DNA from: Wenyingzhuangia heitensis
GTDB lineage: Bacteria > Bacteroidota > Bacteroidia > Flavobacteriales > Flavobacteriaceae
NCBI RefSeq assembly: GCF_011762155.1
Contig: NZ_JAASQL010000002.1
Coordinates: 248,001 to 312,000, forward strand
Direction of reading: 5' to 3'
Length of the DNA: 64,000 nucleotides
The position numbers were made by a program, and so were the translations under genes. The notes beneath the pieces were generated by a model. The model was not told the origin of the DNA, searched no databases, and worked only from the letters and a program-made list of their open reading frames with translations. This document shows, in pieces, positions 28,149 to 36,922 of this stretch. The first letter of the stretch is position 1. Every line of letters starts with the position of its first letter.

Positions 28149-29030
28149 TTAATATTCTGTCACTACTTCTTCTTCAGATTTTGCTTTAACGGTATATTCT
28201 AAATAGGTAAATTGATTGATAGAAAAATAACCAAAAGCACGGTTTTCTTCATCTGTTTCGTTTAAAACATTCCCTCTAATGGTGGCGGGAGTTGTAGAAA
28301 AAGGACCACTAGAACCCTCGGCAGTTAATAATAATTTATTCATATAATCATTATAACGTTGGCTAATTCCGTAAGTAGTAATTTTTAACAAATCTCCTGG
28401 CTCTAATTCTTCTTCAAGATAAGTGAAATCATAGTTGTTTTTTCCAGGCTCTTCGCTAATTAATTTGTCATCAGCATTAGAATATTCGGGCAAAAGAGTT
28501 ACTCTTGTTGGAGGCTCAATTTTAAATAAATAGTAATTATCTACTCCAATTTCATTATCAATATTATAATCTACATTTATAATTCCATCAGGATCAAAAT
28601 CGGTATTTAAACCTTGTCTAATGTAATTAGGATCTACTATAGAAGTATAGGTGTCATTGGCTGTGTAAACCTCTCCGTCAACTTCAATTTTTATAAAATA
28701 CGTTTCTCCTAAAACAGGTTTGTTAAAATCAGTAGACAGATATACTTCTAAAGTAGGATCATAAGCAAATGTTCCCATAGACTGGTCACTACTGTTAGTT
28801 ACCGTAATAGTGGCATTGGTTACTACCGGGTAATCTTGGCTATAATAAGAGGTTGATTTTGTTAATTTAATGGTTTGAGTTTTAGAAGTCTCATCATCAT
28901 TTTTATTCCAATCAATATTAGCTTCTACCACCAGTCTTGGAGTAGAATTTAAAATATCGTCTAACACAATTTCTTCGGTACAAGACCAAGAAATAATAGC
29001 AATAAGTATGGTATATATGTATTTTTTCAT
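28149..29030 (-). CDS. DUF4249 lipoprotein
   Basis: Lipoprotein of 293 residues (Cys17 in ISWSCTE). The arrangement RLVVEANIDW, then IKLTKSTSYY, then PVVTNATITVTNS and LGETYFIKIEVDGEVYTA is that of DUF4249, a beta-rich family found next to TonB-dependent receptors in Bacteroidota. It starts 5 bases after the receptor stop, so the two are translated from one message and the protein probably works at the outer membrane with the receptor, perhaps as a surface substrate binder. No ligand can be named. Confidence 0.88.
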   Translation of the reverse strand: MKKYIYTILIAIISWSCTEEIVLDDILNSTPRLVVEANIDWNKNDDETSKTQTIKLTKSTSYYSQDYPVVTNATITVTNSSDQSMGTFAYDPTLEVYLSTDFNKPVLGETYFIKIEVDGEVYTANDTYTSIVDPNYIRQGLNTDFDPDGIINVDYNIDNEIGVDNYYLFKIEPPTRVTLLPEYSNADDKLISEEPGKNNYDFTYLEEELEPGDLLKITTYGISQRYNDYMNKLLLTAEGSSGPFSTTPATIRGNVLNETDEENRAFGYFSINQFTYLEYTVKAKSEEEVVTEY

Positions 29031-29035
29031 GGTTT

Positions 29036-31414
29036 TTAGAATTTAAAGTTAAAGGTTACAGAAGGAATCAATCCAAACATGGTTAAGCGCTCTGTAATGT
29101 TTCTAGTCGTTCCTGTTGAGAAATTTTCATCTTGTGTAAAAGAAATTGAAGATGCATTTTGTCTATTGTACAAGTTGTAAACACTAAAAACCCATTCTCC
29201 TTTCCATTTTTTAGTCTCATATTTTTTAGGAGAATATGTTGCAGATACATCCACTCTGTGATACATTGGCAATCTGTTTTCATTTCTGGCTCCGTAGTTT
29301 GGTATATTTAATCCTAAGTAACTGTAACTAGCATCTGCATAGGTTACAGGTTGTCCTGTTTGTAAAGTAAAGTTGGTATTAAACTTCCATCTTTTAGAGG
29401 CATTGTAACTCGCAATTACAGACAAATCGTGTGTTTTGTCATAGCTTGTAGCGTACCAATCTCCGTTGTTAATTCCTACCTCTTCGGCAGTTCTTCCAGT
29501 GGTTTGTTGTTCTGATCTAGACAAGGTATAACTAATCCATCCTGTAAATTTTCCTTGCTCTTTTTTAAACATCAACTCTAAACCATAAGCTCTAGCTTTT
29601 CCGTTTAAAATAACAGATTCAATCGCTTCTTGTGCTACTAAATCGGCACCATCAATATAATCAATTCTGTTGTCTGTTGTTTTACCAAAAACTTCTGCAG
29701 TCAAGCTGTATTTACCATTAAAATCTTGACTATATCCAAAAGCTATTTGATCAGAAAGTTGAGGTTTGATGTGCTCGCCACTTGGAGTCCAAATATCTAG
29801 GGGAGTAGGAGATTGTGCGTTGGATAAAATATGAATGTATTGAGCCATTCTTTGGTAGCTCGCTTTAAAAGAGCTTTTGTTGTTAAATGCGTAGGCTATA
29901 GAAAAACGAGGTTCTAAGTTGTTGTAGGTTTTTCTAATTTTACTTCTATCCATATTTATTTGTCCAATAGGAGTGGCTTGTTCGTAAATTTTTAAATCAC
30001 TATCATACAAAACCGGAGAACCATTGTAAATATTAATATCATTTTCACCAAATCTTAAAAAGTTAGACCAACGTAGTCCGTATCTTAAATCAATTTTATC
30101 GTTTAGCCTGTGTTCTACATCTATATAAGCTGCAGATTCTAAAGCATATTTTTTAGCTATTTGATCTACAGAAATTCCAGAATCAGGTGAGTTAGGTTGT
30201 ATTTTACCAGGATTAAACACATAATTAATTCCTTCTACACCATAGTTAAACGTAATTTTCTCGTTATAATATTGAGTAAAATCGTATTTAAGGTTGTAGT
30301 TTTCTAAACCAGAATCCCATTTAAATCCTGCTAGGTCAATTTCTAATCCGTAGTAATAATCGCTATAAATTAAAGATAAGTTAGAAAACAACTGACTGTT
30401 AAAAACATGATTCCATCTTAGGTTGGCAACTGCATTTCCGTATTCGTTGATAAAAGTATCTCCTAAAGCAAAAATATCACGACCAAAATAACCTGATAAA
30501 TACAAGTGGTTTTTATCGTCTACATCCCAATTTACTTTGGTGTTTAAGTCATAAAAATAGGCCTTACTTTCGTTGTCTGGCTGAATTAGAGGTAAAAATA
30601 AATCGGCATAAGATCTACGTCCACTTAGAAAAAAAGAAGCTTTCTTTTTAACAATAGGTCCTTCTAAAGTTAATCTAGAAGAAAGCAAACCAATCCCTCC
30701 ATTTCCATGAAATTCATATTTGTTACCATCTTTTTGATGAATGTCTAAAACTGATGAAATTCTACCACCAAACTTTGATGGAATACCACCTTTGTATAGT
30801 TTTAAGTTTTTAATAGCATCTGCATTAATTACAGAGAAAAACCCAAATAAATGAGAAGGATTGTACAGCGTAGCTTCATCTAACAAAACTAAATTTTGAT
30901 CGGCAGCTCCACCACGTACATTAAAACCAGATTGACCTTCACCAGCAGTAGTTACTCCTGGGAGTGTTGTAATTGCTTTTATAACATCTACCTCTCCTAA
31001 AACAGCCGGAATGGCTTTAATGGTTTGAACTTCCATTTTGTTAACACTCATTTCTGCTTTTTTAATGCTCACTTTTTCGGTGTAGGCAGAAATGACCACT
31101 TCATCTAAACTCTCTAAATTTTCTTTTAGATCTATGTTAAGTGTTGTGTTTTTAGTTAGGTTAATTTTCTTGGTAAAATTGTTATATCCTAAATAAGAAA
31201 TATCAATGGTGTGTTCTCCTTTGGTTAAAGTAAAAGAGTAAAAACCGTATTCGTTGGTCACGGTTCCTTGTGAGGTGCTTTTTTCGATGATACTCACACC
31301 AATTAAAGTTTCTCCGTTACTGGCATCTTTAACCACTCCAGTAATGGTAAATTTTTCTTGTCCAAAACTATAGACACAGCTCAGGAGAAAAATAAAAAGG
31401 GTTAATTTTTTCAT
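29036..31414 (-). CDS. TonB-dependent receptor with carboxypeptidase-regulatory N-domain
   Basis: Outer-membrane active transporter of 792 residues. Signal peptide MKKLTLFIFLLSCVYSFGQ, then a CarboxypepD-reg-like domain (about 22-110: ITGVVKDASNGETLIGVSI), a plug (about 120-225: VLGEVDVIKAITTLPGVTT, SGFNVRGGAADQNLVLLDEA) and a 22-strand barrel ending in the aromatic VTFNFKF. It pairs with the DUF4249 lipoprotein 5 bases downstream, not with SusD. The 532-base region upstream holds a 17-base perfect inverted repeat 44 bases before the start codon. The substrate is unknown; this receptor class is not clearly tied to iron or glycans by sequence. Confidence 0.93.
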   Translation of the reverse strand: MKKLTLFIFLLSCVYSFGQEKFTITGVVKDASNGETLIGVSIIEKSTSQGTVTNEYGFYSFTLTKGEHTIDISYLGYNNFTKKINLTKNTTLNIDLKENLESLDEVVISAYTEKVSIKKAEMSVNKMEVQTIKAIPAVLGEVDVIKAITTLPGVTTAGEGQSGFNVRGGAADQNLVLLDEATLYNPSHLFGFFSVINADAIKNLKLYKGGIPSKFGGRISSVLDIHQKDGNKYEFHGNGGIGLLSSRLTLEGPIVKKKASFFLSGRRSYADLFLPLIQPDNESKAYFYDLNTKVNWDVDDKNHLYLSGYFGRDIFALGDTFINEYGNAVANLRWNHVFNSQLFSNLSLIYSDYYYGLEIDLAGFKWDSGLENYNLKYDFTQYYNEKITFNYGVEGINYVFNPGKIQPNSPDSGISVDQIAKKYALESAAYIDVEHRLNDKIDLRYGLRWSNFLRFGENDINIYNGSPVLYDSDLKIYEQATPIGQINMDRSKIRKTYNNLEPRFSIAYAFNNKSSFKASYQRMAQYIHILSNAQSPTPLDIWTPSGEHIKPQLSDQIAFGYSQDFNGKYSLTAEVFGKTTDNRIDYIDGADLVAQEAIESVILNGKARAYGLELMFKKEQGKFTGWISYTLSRSEQQTTGRTAEEVGINNGDWYATSYDKTHDLSVIASYNASKRWKFNTNFTLQTGQPVTYADASYSYLGLNIPNYGARNENRLPMYHRVDVSATYSPKKYETKKWKGEWVFSVYNLYNRQNASSISFTQDENFSTGTTRNITERLTMFGLIPSVTFNFKF

Positions 31415-31458
31415 AGACGTTTTAATTGTTTGTTGTTTGCAAATTAAAGGGAATTAAT

Positions 31459-31500
31459 TATAAAATAGGTATCAAAAGAAGTATTGATACCTATTTTATA
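31459..31500. repeat. Perfect 17-bp inverted repeat upstream of the TonB receptor
   Basis: TATAAAATAGGTATCAA (31459-31475) and TTGATACCTATTTTATA (31484-31500) are exact reverse complements separated by AAGAAGTA. It starts 44 bases before the receptor start (31414, minus strand). There is no T run placed for termination of any gene, since both neighbours are transcribed away from the region. An operator or a 5' leader hairpin is the best reading. Confidence 0.75.
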
Positions 31501-31946
31501 GTGTTTTTATGCTTTTTAAGAGATTGGTTGGTTTCTTTAATAAAAATTTGGAGTTGGTAGTTTATAAATTTTTGTTTTTACATTTTTAAGTAAGCTTTTT
31601 TTGTGTTAATGTATTTTATATCAATCAAAAATAAGAGTTGTTTTTGGTTAATTAAATATAAAATAGATTAACCTCTAAAAAGCATCTATATAATTAGTTA
31701 TAAATACGATTAAACAAATTTTTAGCTTTAGAATCTCTTTTAAGGTTTGTTTTATGATCATTTAGCTTTAGAGGTAAAATAAAACTACCATCAACAAATT
31801 TAGAGGTTTTAATATTTTTTTAAACTTATGTTTTTGTTAAATATAGGATTACTACTTATCAGTAATAAAAGGTTTTATAGGTTCTTAGTTTAAGAGTTAT
31901 AGTTTATATATTTCTAACTAACTTTGTAAGCTAATAGCACAGCCAA
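31501..31946. other. Intergenic region with repeated TTTAGAGGT and TTTAGCTTTAGA motifs
   Basis: No gene is seen here. TTTAGAGGT occurs at 31767-31775 and 31799-31807 and inverted at 31671-31679 (ACCTCTAAA); the starts are 96 and 32 bases apart, close to whole helical turns. TTTAGCTTTAGA occurs twice, at 31721-31732 and 31761-31772. TAACTTTG at 31919-31926 matches the Bacteroidota -7 element 20 bases before the AraC gene start, but the -33 position has TTA rather than TTG. The region looks regulatory for the AraC gene. Confidence 0.5.
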
Positions 31947-32822
31947 ATGGAAATTAGAAATTATACCCTAAAAGAATATTTTGATGCACATAAATCCCCA
32001 TGTCTTTCGTTTCATGTTTATGATTTAGAGGATCTTAAAATTAAAAATGAAGAGGTTTTACATAGAAGCGATTATTTTCAGGTATTATTATTAGAACAAG
32101 GAACTGTAAAGCAGCAAATAGAACACGAAACGTTAGAATTGTCTAAGAATGAAATCTCGGTAGTTTTTCCTAACCAGATTAATGCTTTAACAAAAAGTGA
32201 AGATGCCAAAGGAGTTGTTATTCAGTTTGATGAGGTCTTGTTTTGTTCTGATTTGTTAAAAAATGAATTGATTTCTTATAATAATGATTTGATAAATAAA
32301 CTAAATCATGTTGTTTTAGAAGAGGTACCATTTGAAAAGATTCATACTTATGGAACACAAATTTTGTCTTTTTTTAAGAGTTTATCACCTATAAAAAAGG
32401 AACAAATTAGATTCTATATTAAGATTATGTTGTTAGAGATAATAGAACTTGCTCATCAAAAATACCAAGGGTTCCAAGCCCCCAATCAATTGGATTATTT
32501 TGCCAAGTTTAAAACGTTGATAGAAACTAATTTTAAATCAAAAAGAACCGTTACTTATTACAAAGACGAATTAAAAATTACTTCTAAAAAGTTAAATGAG
32601 ATTTGTAAAAGTAAAACAGGACATACAGCTTTGTATATTATTCACGAACGTATTTTAACAGAAATAAAACGTTTGCTAATTTTCTCTGGTAAAAATCATA
32701 AAGAAATTGCTTATGAGTTGGGGTTTGATTCTCCTTCGGCCTTAAATAAGTTTGTATATGCCAAATTAAAAGAGACTCCAACAGAATTAAAATCAGAGTT
32801 GTCGCGAATTTATAAGTATTAG
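31947..32822 (+). CDS. AraC-family transcriptional regulator
   Basis: Regulator of 291 residues. Residues 1-180 form a cupin-like sensing domain (SDYFQVLLLEQGTVKQQIEHETLELSKNEISVVFP shows the small beta barrel). Residues 195-291 are the AraC double helix-turn-helix: TYYKDELKITSKKLNEICKS and HKEIAYELGFDSPSALNKFVYAKLKETPTELK. It lies 66 bases upstream of the iron-dependent alcohol dehydrogenase on the same strand, which may be its target or co-transcribed gene. The repeats at 31671-31807 are candidate binding sites. Confidence 0.9.
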   Translation: MEIRNYTLKEYFDAHKSPCLSFHVYDLEDLKIKNEEVLHRSDYFQVLLLEQGTVKQQIEHETLELSKNEISVVFPNQINALTKSEDAKGVVIQFDEVLFCSDLLKNELISYNNDLINKLNHVVLEEVPFEKIHTYGTQILSFFKSLSPIKKEQIRFYIKIMLLEIIELAHQKYQGFQAPNQLDYFAKFKTLIETNFKSKRTVTYYKDELKITSKKLNEICKSKTGHTALYIIHERILTEIKRLLIFSGKNHKEIAYELGFDSPSALNKFVYAKLKETPTELKSELSRIYKY

Positions 32823-32888
32823 GAATTTTTTTATAATCTATAAGCTTTGCTGCTTAAGTAATTTTGTCTCAACAAAAAAAAGTTTAAA

Positions 32889-34040
32889 ATGAGTAAATTA
32901 TTTATTGCAGGCGAAGTACTGCATAGTGCAGGAAGTTTAGAAGAATTAAAAAATGTAAAAGGTAAAAAAGCTGTTTTAGTAACTGGAGGAAGCTCTATGA
33001 GAAAAAGTGGTACTTTAGATAAAGCAGTTGCGTATTTAAAAGAAGCAGGTATTGAAACCAAACTTTTTGAAGGAGTAGAAGAAGATCCATCTTCTGCAAC
33101 TTGTTTAAAAGGGGCAAAGGTAATGCAAGAGTTTCAACCAGATTGGATTATTGGTTTAGGAGGATGTTCTGCCATTGATGCAGCCAAAATGATGTGGGTT
33201 TTTTACGAACACCCAGATGCTGATTTTGAGGCAATGATCAAACCTTTTTCAGTGCCAAAATTAAGAAACAAAGCCAAATTTATTGCCATTCCATCAACAA
33301 GTGGAACGGGGACAGAAACTACAGGTCTTGCTGTAATTACAGATCGTGAAAAAGGGGTAAAGTATCCTATTGTTTCTTATGAATTAACTCCAGATATTGC
33401 TATTGTTGATGGTGAGATTTGTGCATCTATGCCAGCTCATGTAACATCAAACACAGGATTAGATGCATTGACACATTGTGTAGAAGCGTATGTTTCTAAC
33501 ATTGAAGATAATTATGCAGATGTTTTGGCAAAAGGTGGAATGGAAATTGTTTTTAACAACTTAAAAGAAGCTGTGAACAATCCTACAAACATCAAAGCAC
33601 GTCAAAACATGCACGATGCTTCTTTTATGGGAGGATTGGCTTTTAACAATGCTTGGTTAGGAATTGTACACTCTTTATCTCACCAAGTTGGAGCTTTGTT
33701 TGGTATGCCACACGGTATGTCTAACGCTATTTTCTTACCCAATGTAATTCGTTACAATGCAAAAGTATCAAATCGTTTTCCAGATTTAGCAAAGGTAATT
33801 GGTAAAGAAACTACCGAAGAATTAGCCGTAGCTATTGAAGATTTACGTTCTGAAGTAAACAACATTCCAACCATTAAAGATTTTGGAATTTCTCAAGAAG
33901 ATTGGGAAAAGAACTTAGATTATATGGCTAACAATGCTTTTATTGATCCATGTACAGGTTTTAACCCAAGAAAACCAACCGTACAAGAATTGAAAGATAT
34001 TTACAATGCTTGTTACTACGGAGAAGTGGTAAACTTCTAA
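32889..34040 (+). CDS. Iron-containing alcohol dehydrogenase
   Basis: NAD(P)-dependent group III alcohol dehydrogenase of 383 residues. The dinucleotide-binding GGCSAIDAAK is at 91-100 and PSTSGTGTETT at 135-145. Metal ligands aligned to FucO (Asp196, His200, His263, His277) are Asp192, His196, His261 and His275 with identical spacing. FucO-type lactaldehyde reductase, butanol and 1,3-propanediol dehydrogenases all belong here, and the sequence does not separate them. An AraC-type regulator directly precedes it. A link to fucose or rhamnose breakdown is possible in an algal-sugar user but unsupported by neighbours. A perfect terminator follows. Confidence 0.92.
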   Translation: MSKLFIAGEVLHSAGSLEELKNVKGKKAVLVTGGSSMRKSGTLDKAVAYLKEAGIETKLFEGVEEDPSSATCLKGAKVMQEFQPDWIIGLGGCSAIDAAKMMWVFYEHPDADFEAMIKPFSVPKLRNKAKFIAIPSTSGTGTETTGLAVITDREKGVKYPIVSYELTPDIAIVDGEICASMPAHVTSNTGLDALTHCVEAYVSNIEDNYADVLAKGGMEIVFNNLKEAVNNPTNIKARQNMHDASFMGGLAFNNAWLGIVHSLSHQVGALFGMPHGMSNAIFLPNVIRYNAKVSNRFPDLAKVIGKETTEELAVAIEDLRSEVNNIPTIKDFGISQEDWEKNLDYMANNAFIDPCTGFNPRKPTVQELKDIYNACYYGEVVNF

Positions 34041-34060
34041 ATAACTAAAAGTTAAAACCA

Positions 34061-34090
34061 AAAAACGCTAACCGTATGGTTAGCGTTTTT
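34061..34090. terminator. Bidirectional terminator between the alcohol dehydrogenase and lysA
   Basis: AAAAACGCTAACC (34061-34073) and GGTTAGCGTTTTT (34078-34090) form a perfect 13-base stem with loop GTAT. It is flanked by the stops of two convergent genes (34040 and 34106). Confidence 0.9.
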
Positions 34091-34105
34091 AGTTTTATGT
34101 AACTC

Positions 34106-35311
34106 CTATAAATCAACTTCTATTTGATTTTTTAGAATATCTTCAAAAGTTTCTCTTTCTCTAATTAAATAATCCTGACCTTTTACAACTAATACTTCGG
34201 CAGGCTTAAATCTAGAATTGTAGTTAGAAGCCATAGAAAAACAATAAGCTCCAGCATTGTCCATACAAATAATATCACCTTCGCTTACTTTTCCTAACTC
34301 TCTAGTTTCTGCAAACGTATCCGTTTCACAAATATAACCTACTATATTATACGTTTCTTTTTCTCCGTTTGGGTTAGAAATATTGTGTACTCTGTGGTAA
34401 GCATCATACATCATAGGTCTCATTAAATGATTCAAACCACTATCAACTCCAACAAAATTAATATTAGGTGTTTGTTTGATGACATTTACTTTGGCTAAAA
34501 ATTTTCCAGATTCACTTACTAAGAATTTTCCAGGTTCAAAAATCAATTTTAATTCTTTTCCGTATTCTGTACAAAACTCGTTGAATCTAGCACCTAAAAT
34601 AGTTCCTAATTCCTCTAAATTTGTTTCAATATCTCCATCTTGATAAGGCACTTTAAATCCACTTCCTAAGTCGATGAATTCAATCGTATCAAATTGTGTT
34701 GCAATTCCTAATAAAACTTCCATAGCTTCTACAAACGCACTAGGATCTTTAATATCAGAACCTGTGTGCATGTGTACTCCATTTACAGGAGTTCCTGTTT
34801 TAGTAAGTACTTCTTTAATAGCATCAATTTGTGTGTGAGAAATTCCAAATTTAGAATCTACATGTCCCACAGAAATTTTAGCATTTCCACCTGCCATAAT
34901 ATGCGGATTGATACGTAAAGAAACAGGAGCGTTTGGAAATGCGTTTCCAAATTTTTCTAAACTAGATAAATTGTCTAACGTAATTTTTACTCCTAATTCT
35001 TTAGCTTCTTTAATTTCCTCAAAAGAAACTCCGTTGGGTGTATAAGAGATATCTGCTACGTTAAAACCAGCAGCCAAACACAATTTAATTTCTTGTACAG
35101 ATACACAGTCTCCTCCAGATCCTAAATTTTTTAAAAACTTTAAAACATTTAAATTGGTGTTAGATTTTACTGCATAGTTCAATTTTACATTTTTTACAGA
35201 TGAAAAAGCGTTCATCATACGATTGTATTGACGTTCTATAATGTCTGCATTGTACACGTATAAAGGTGCTCCGTATTTTTCGGTTAACGAAATTAAAAAT
35301 TGATTGTTCAT
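34106..35311 (-). CDS. lysA: Diaminopimelate decarboxylase
   Basis: PLP enzyme of 401 residues for the last step of lysine synthesis, meso-diaminopimelate to lysine. The PLP lysine is Lys49 in NYAVKSN. HMHTGSDI, the FEPGKFLVSESG segment and the CETDTFAETRELG loop (the CESSD-type active-site cysteine contributed across the dimer) are in place. The family's usual length is about 410-420 residues. The start ATG at 35311 gives the expected N-terminus (FLISLTEKYGAPLYVY). It stands alone, with the repeat block 35347-35597 upstream, so its promoter must lie in or near those repeats. Confidence 0.95.
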   Translation of the reverse strand: MNNQFLISLTEKYGAPLYVYNADIIERQYNRMMNAFSSVKNVKLNYAVKSNTNLNVLKFLKNLGSGGDCVSVQEIKLCLAAGFNVADISYTPNGVSFEEIKEAKELGVKITLDNLSSLEKFGNAFPNAPVSLRINPHIMAGGNAKISVGHVDSKFGISHTQIDAIKEVLTKTGTPVNGVHMHTGSDIKDPSAFVEAMEVLLGIATQFDTIEFIDLGSGFKVPYQDGDIETNLEELGTILGARFNEFCTEYGKELKLIFEPGKFLVSESGKFLAKVNVIKQTPNINFVGVDSGLNHLMRPMMYDAYHRVHNISNPNGEKETYNIVGYICETDTFAETRELGKVSEGDIICMDNAGAYCFSMASNYNSRFKPAEVLVVKGQDYLIRERETFEDILKNQIEVDL

Positions 35312-35346
35312 TATTTATTGTTTTAAACTACTTTATATATTGGTTG

Positions 35347-35597
35347 TTATCGATACAATTTTTTCATACTTCAAAAATCACTCGAACTGACATTTGTTGT
35401 TTTCGATGCAATCTTAATTGCGTTTTTAAAATTAATCGAACTTTATTTGCATTTTGTTCTCGATACATTTTACTCCGTTACACTTTGTAAAACACTCGAA
35501 CTGGCATTAATTGTTCTCGATGCTTTTACTTGAGTTGACTATTTTGTCACTTCGAGTGAATTAGCGGAATGAAATGCAGCTAATTTGTATCGAGAAG
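35347..35597. repeat. Block of degenerate intergenic repeats ending in an imperfect hairpin
   Basis: Between lysA and pepT the motif TCGATAC/TCGATGC recurs at 35350, 35403, 35460 and 35517 (periods 53, 57, 57). TCGAACT follows in three of the units, at 35382, 35436 and 35496. The last unit runs into a hairpin-forming element (35550-35597) with inner arms AATTAGC and GCTAATT and outer CTTC/GAAG, containing CTTCGAGTGAA and TATCGAGAAG. No open reading frame spans it. I recall similar CTTCGAGTGAA...TATCGAGAAG elements in many flavobacterial intergenic regions, so this is probably a family of dispersed repeats. Confidence 0.7.
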
Positions 35598-35601
35598 CGT
35601 T

Positions 35602-36837
35602 TTACTTTTTATATTTTTCTGCTGTAATTTCAGCAATATTAACCACTATTTTGGTTGCTTGTACTATAGATTCCAAGGGTACATATTCATATTTACCATG
35701 AAAATTATGTCCACCTGCAAAAATATTAGGACAAGGCAATCCCATAAAAGATAATTGAGAACCATCTGTACCACCACGAATGGCTTTAAATAACGGTGTA
35801 ATATTTTCTCTTTCTAAAGCCTCTGCTGCAATATCAACAATATGCATTACAGGAGCTATTTTTTCTTTCATGTTAAAATATTGGTCCTTTATTTTTATAG
35901 AAAAAATTTCTTCTCCAAATTTTTGGTTCAGCGAAGATACTAAAGACTTCATAGTTTCTTTACGCTCTTCAAATTTTTCTAAATCGTGGTCTCTTACAAT
36001 ATACTCTAAGGTTGTTTTTTCTACATCTCCGTTTATGTCATGTAAATGATAAAATCCTTGATAACCTGTTGTTTTTTCTGGAACTTCATCCGAAGGCAAT
36101 CCGTTTATAAACTGCTGAGAGATCAAAACAGCATTCACCATTTTATTTTTAGCATAACCAGGATGAACGTTTTTTCCCTGAACCGTAATTACAGCACTAG
36201 CAGCATTAAAGTTTTCGTACTCTAATTCTCCTATTTGGCTACCGTCCATAGTATAAGCCCATTCAGCTCCAAACGCTTTTACATCAAATTTGTGAGCACC
36301 TTTCCCTACTTCTTCATCGGGTGTAAAACAAATACGAATAGTTCCGTGCTTAATTTCTGGATGATTTATTAAATACTCCATAGCAGTTACAATTTCTGTA
36401 ACTCCGGCTTTGTCATCGGCACCTAAAAGCGTAGTTCCATCTGTTGTAATAATAGTTTGCCCTTTGTATTGTTGAATGTCATCAAAATAAGTAGCATCTA
36501 AAATAATGTTTTGTGTTGCGTTTAACACAATATTTCCACCATCGTAATTTTTATGTATTTGTGGATTTACATTCTCTCCACTAAAATCTGGACTGGTATC
36601 TATATGGGCAACAAAACCAATTACCGGTACATTATGGTTTACATTGCTGGGTAAGGTTGCTGTTAAATAGCAATTATCATCTAATAGAACATTTGTCAAT
36701 CCTATTTCTTGCAATTCTTTTTCTAGCATACGAGCTAAAACCCATTGTTTTTCCGTACTAGGAAAATTAGGATTTGTAGGGTCCGATTGTGTATCTACGG
36801 TTATATAGCTAATAAATCTATCTAAAATGTGTTGCAT
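35602..36837 (-). CDS. pepT: Peptidase T (tripeptide aminopeptidase)
   Basis: Zinc M20 exopeptidase of 411 residues that removes the N-terminal residue of tripeptides in the cytoplasm. The ATG at 36837 (MQHILDRF) is chosen; the in-frame TTG at 36858 adds seven residues without family support. Metal-site residues are His78 and Asp80 (VAHIDTSPD), Asp141 (LLGADDKAG), Glu175-Glu176 (FTPDEEVGKGA), the MDGSQIGE aspartate near 200 and the C-terminal GGHNFHGKYEYV histidine; they align closely with the Escherichia coli enzyme numbering. It is a single gene whose stop lies a few bases from the repeat block. Confidence 0.95.
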   Translation of the reverse strand: MQHILDRFISYITVDTQSDPTNPNFPSTEKQWVLARMLEKELQEIGLTNVLLDDNCYLTATLPSNVNHNVPVIGFVAHIDTSPDFSGENVNPQIHKNYDGGNIVLNATQNIILDATYFDDIQQYKGQTIITTDGTTLLGADDKAGVTEIVTAMEYLINHPEIKHGTIRICFTPDEEVGKGAHKFDVKAFGAEWAYTMDGSQIGELEYENFNAASAVITVQGKNVHPGYAKNKMVNAVLISQQFINGLPSDEVPEKTTGYQGFYHLHDINGDVEKTTLEYIVRDHDLEKFEERKETMKSLVSSLNQKFGEEIFSIKIKDQYFNMKEKIAPVMHIVDIAAEALERENITPLFKAIRGGTDGSQLSFMGLPCPNIFAGGHNFHGKYEYVPLESIVQATKIVVNIAEITAEKYKK

Positions 36838-36922
36838 GGTGTTTACAATTTTGGGCAAAAATAACTAAGTGTTTACAACAAGCATAAACTTTTACAAAAT
36901 AAAACCAATTTGCTTTTTATTG

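Noticed and set aside
32889-34040. Naming the alcohol dehydrogenase fucO
   Set aside because: Metal ligands match FucO but they are common to the whole group III family, and no fucose or rhamnose genes are adjacent.
35347-35597. Possible CRISPR array
   Set aside because: The repeated motif is short and degenerate, the spacers are not distinct units of equal length, and no cas gene is nearby.
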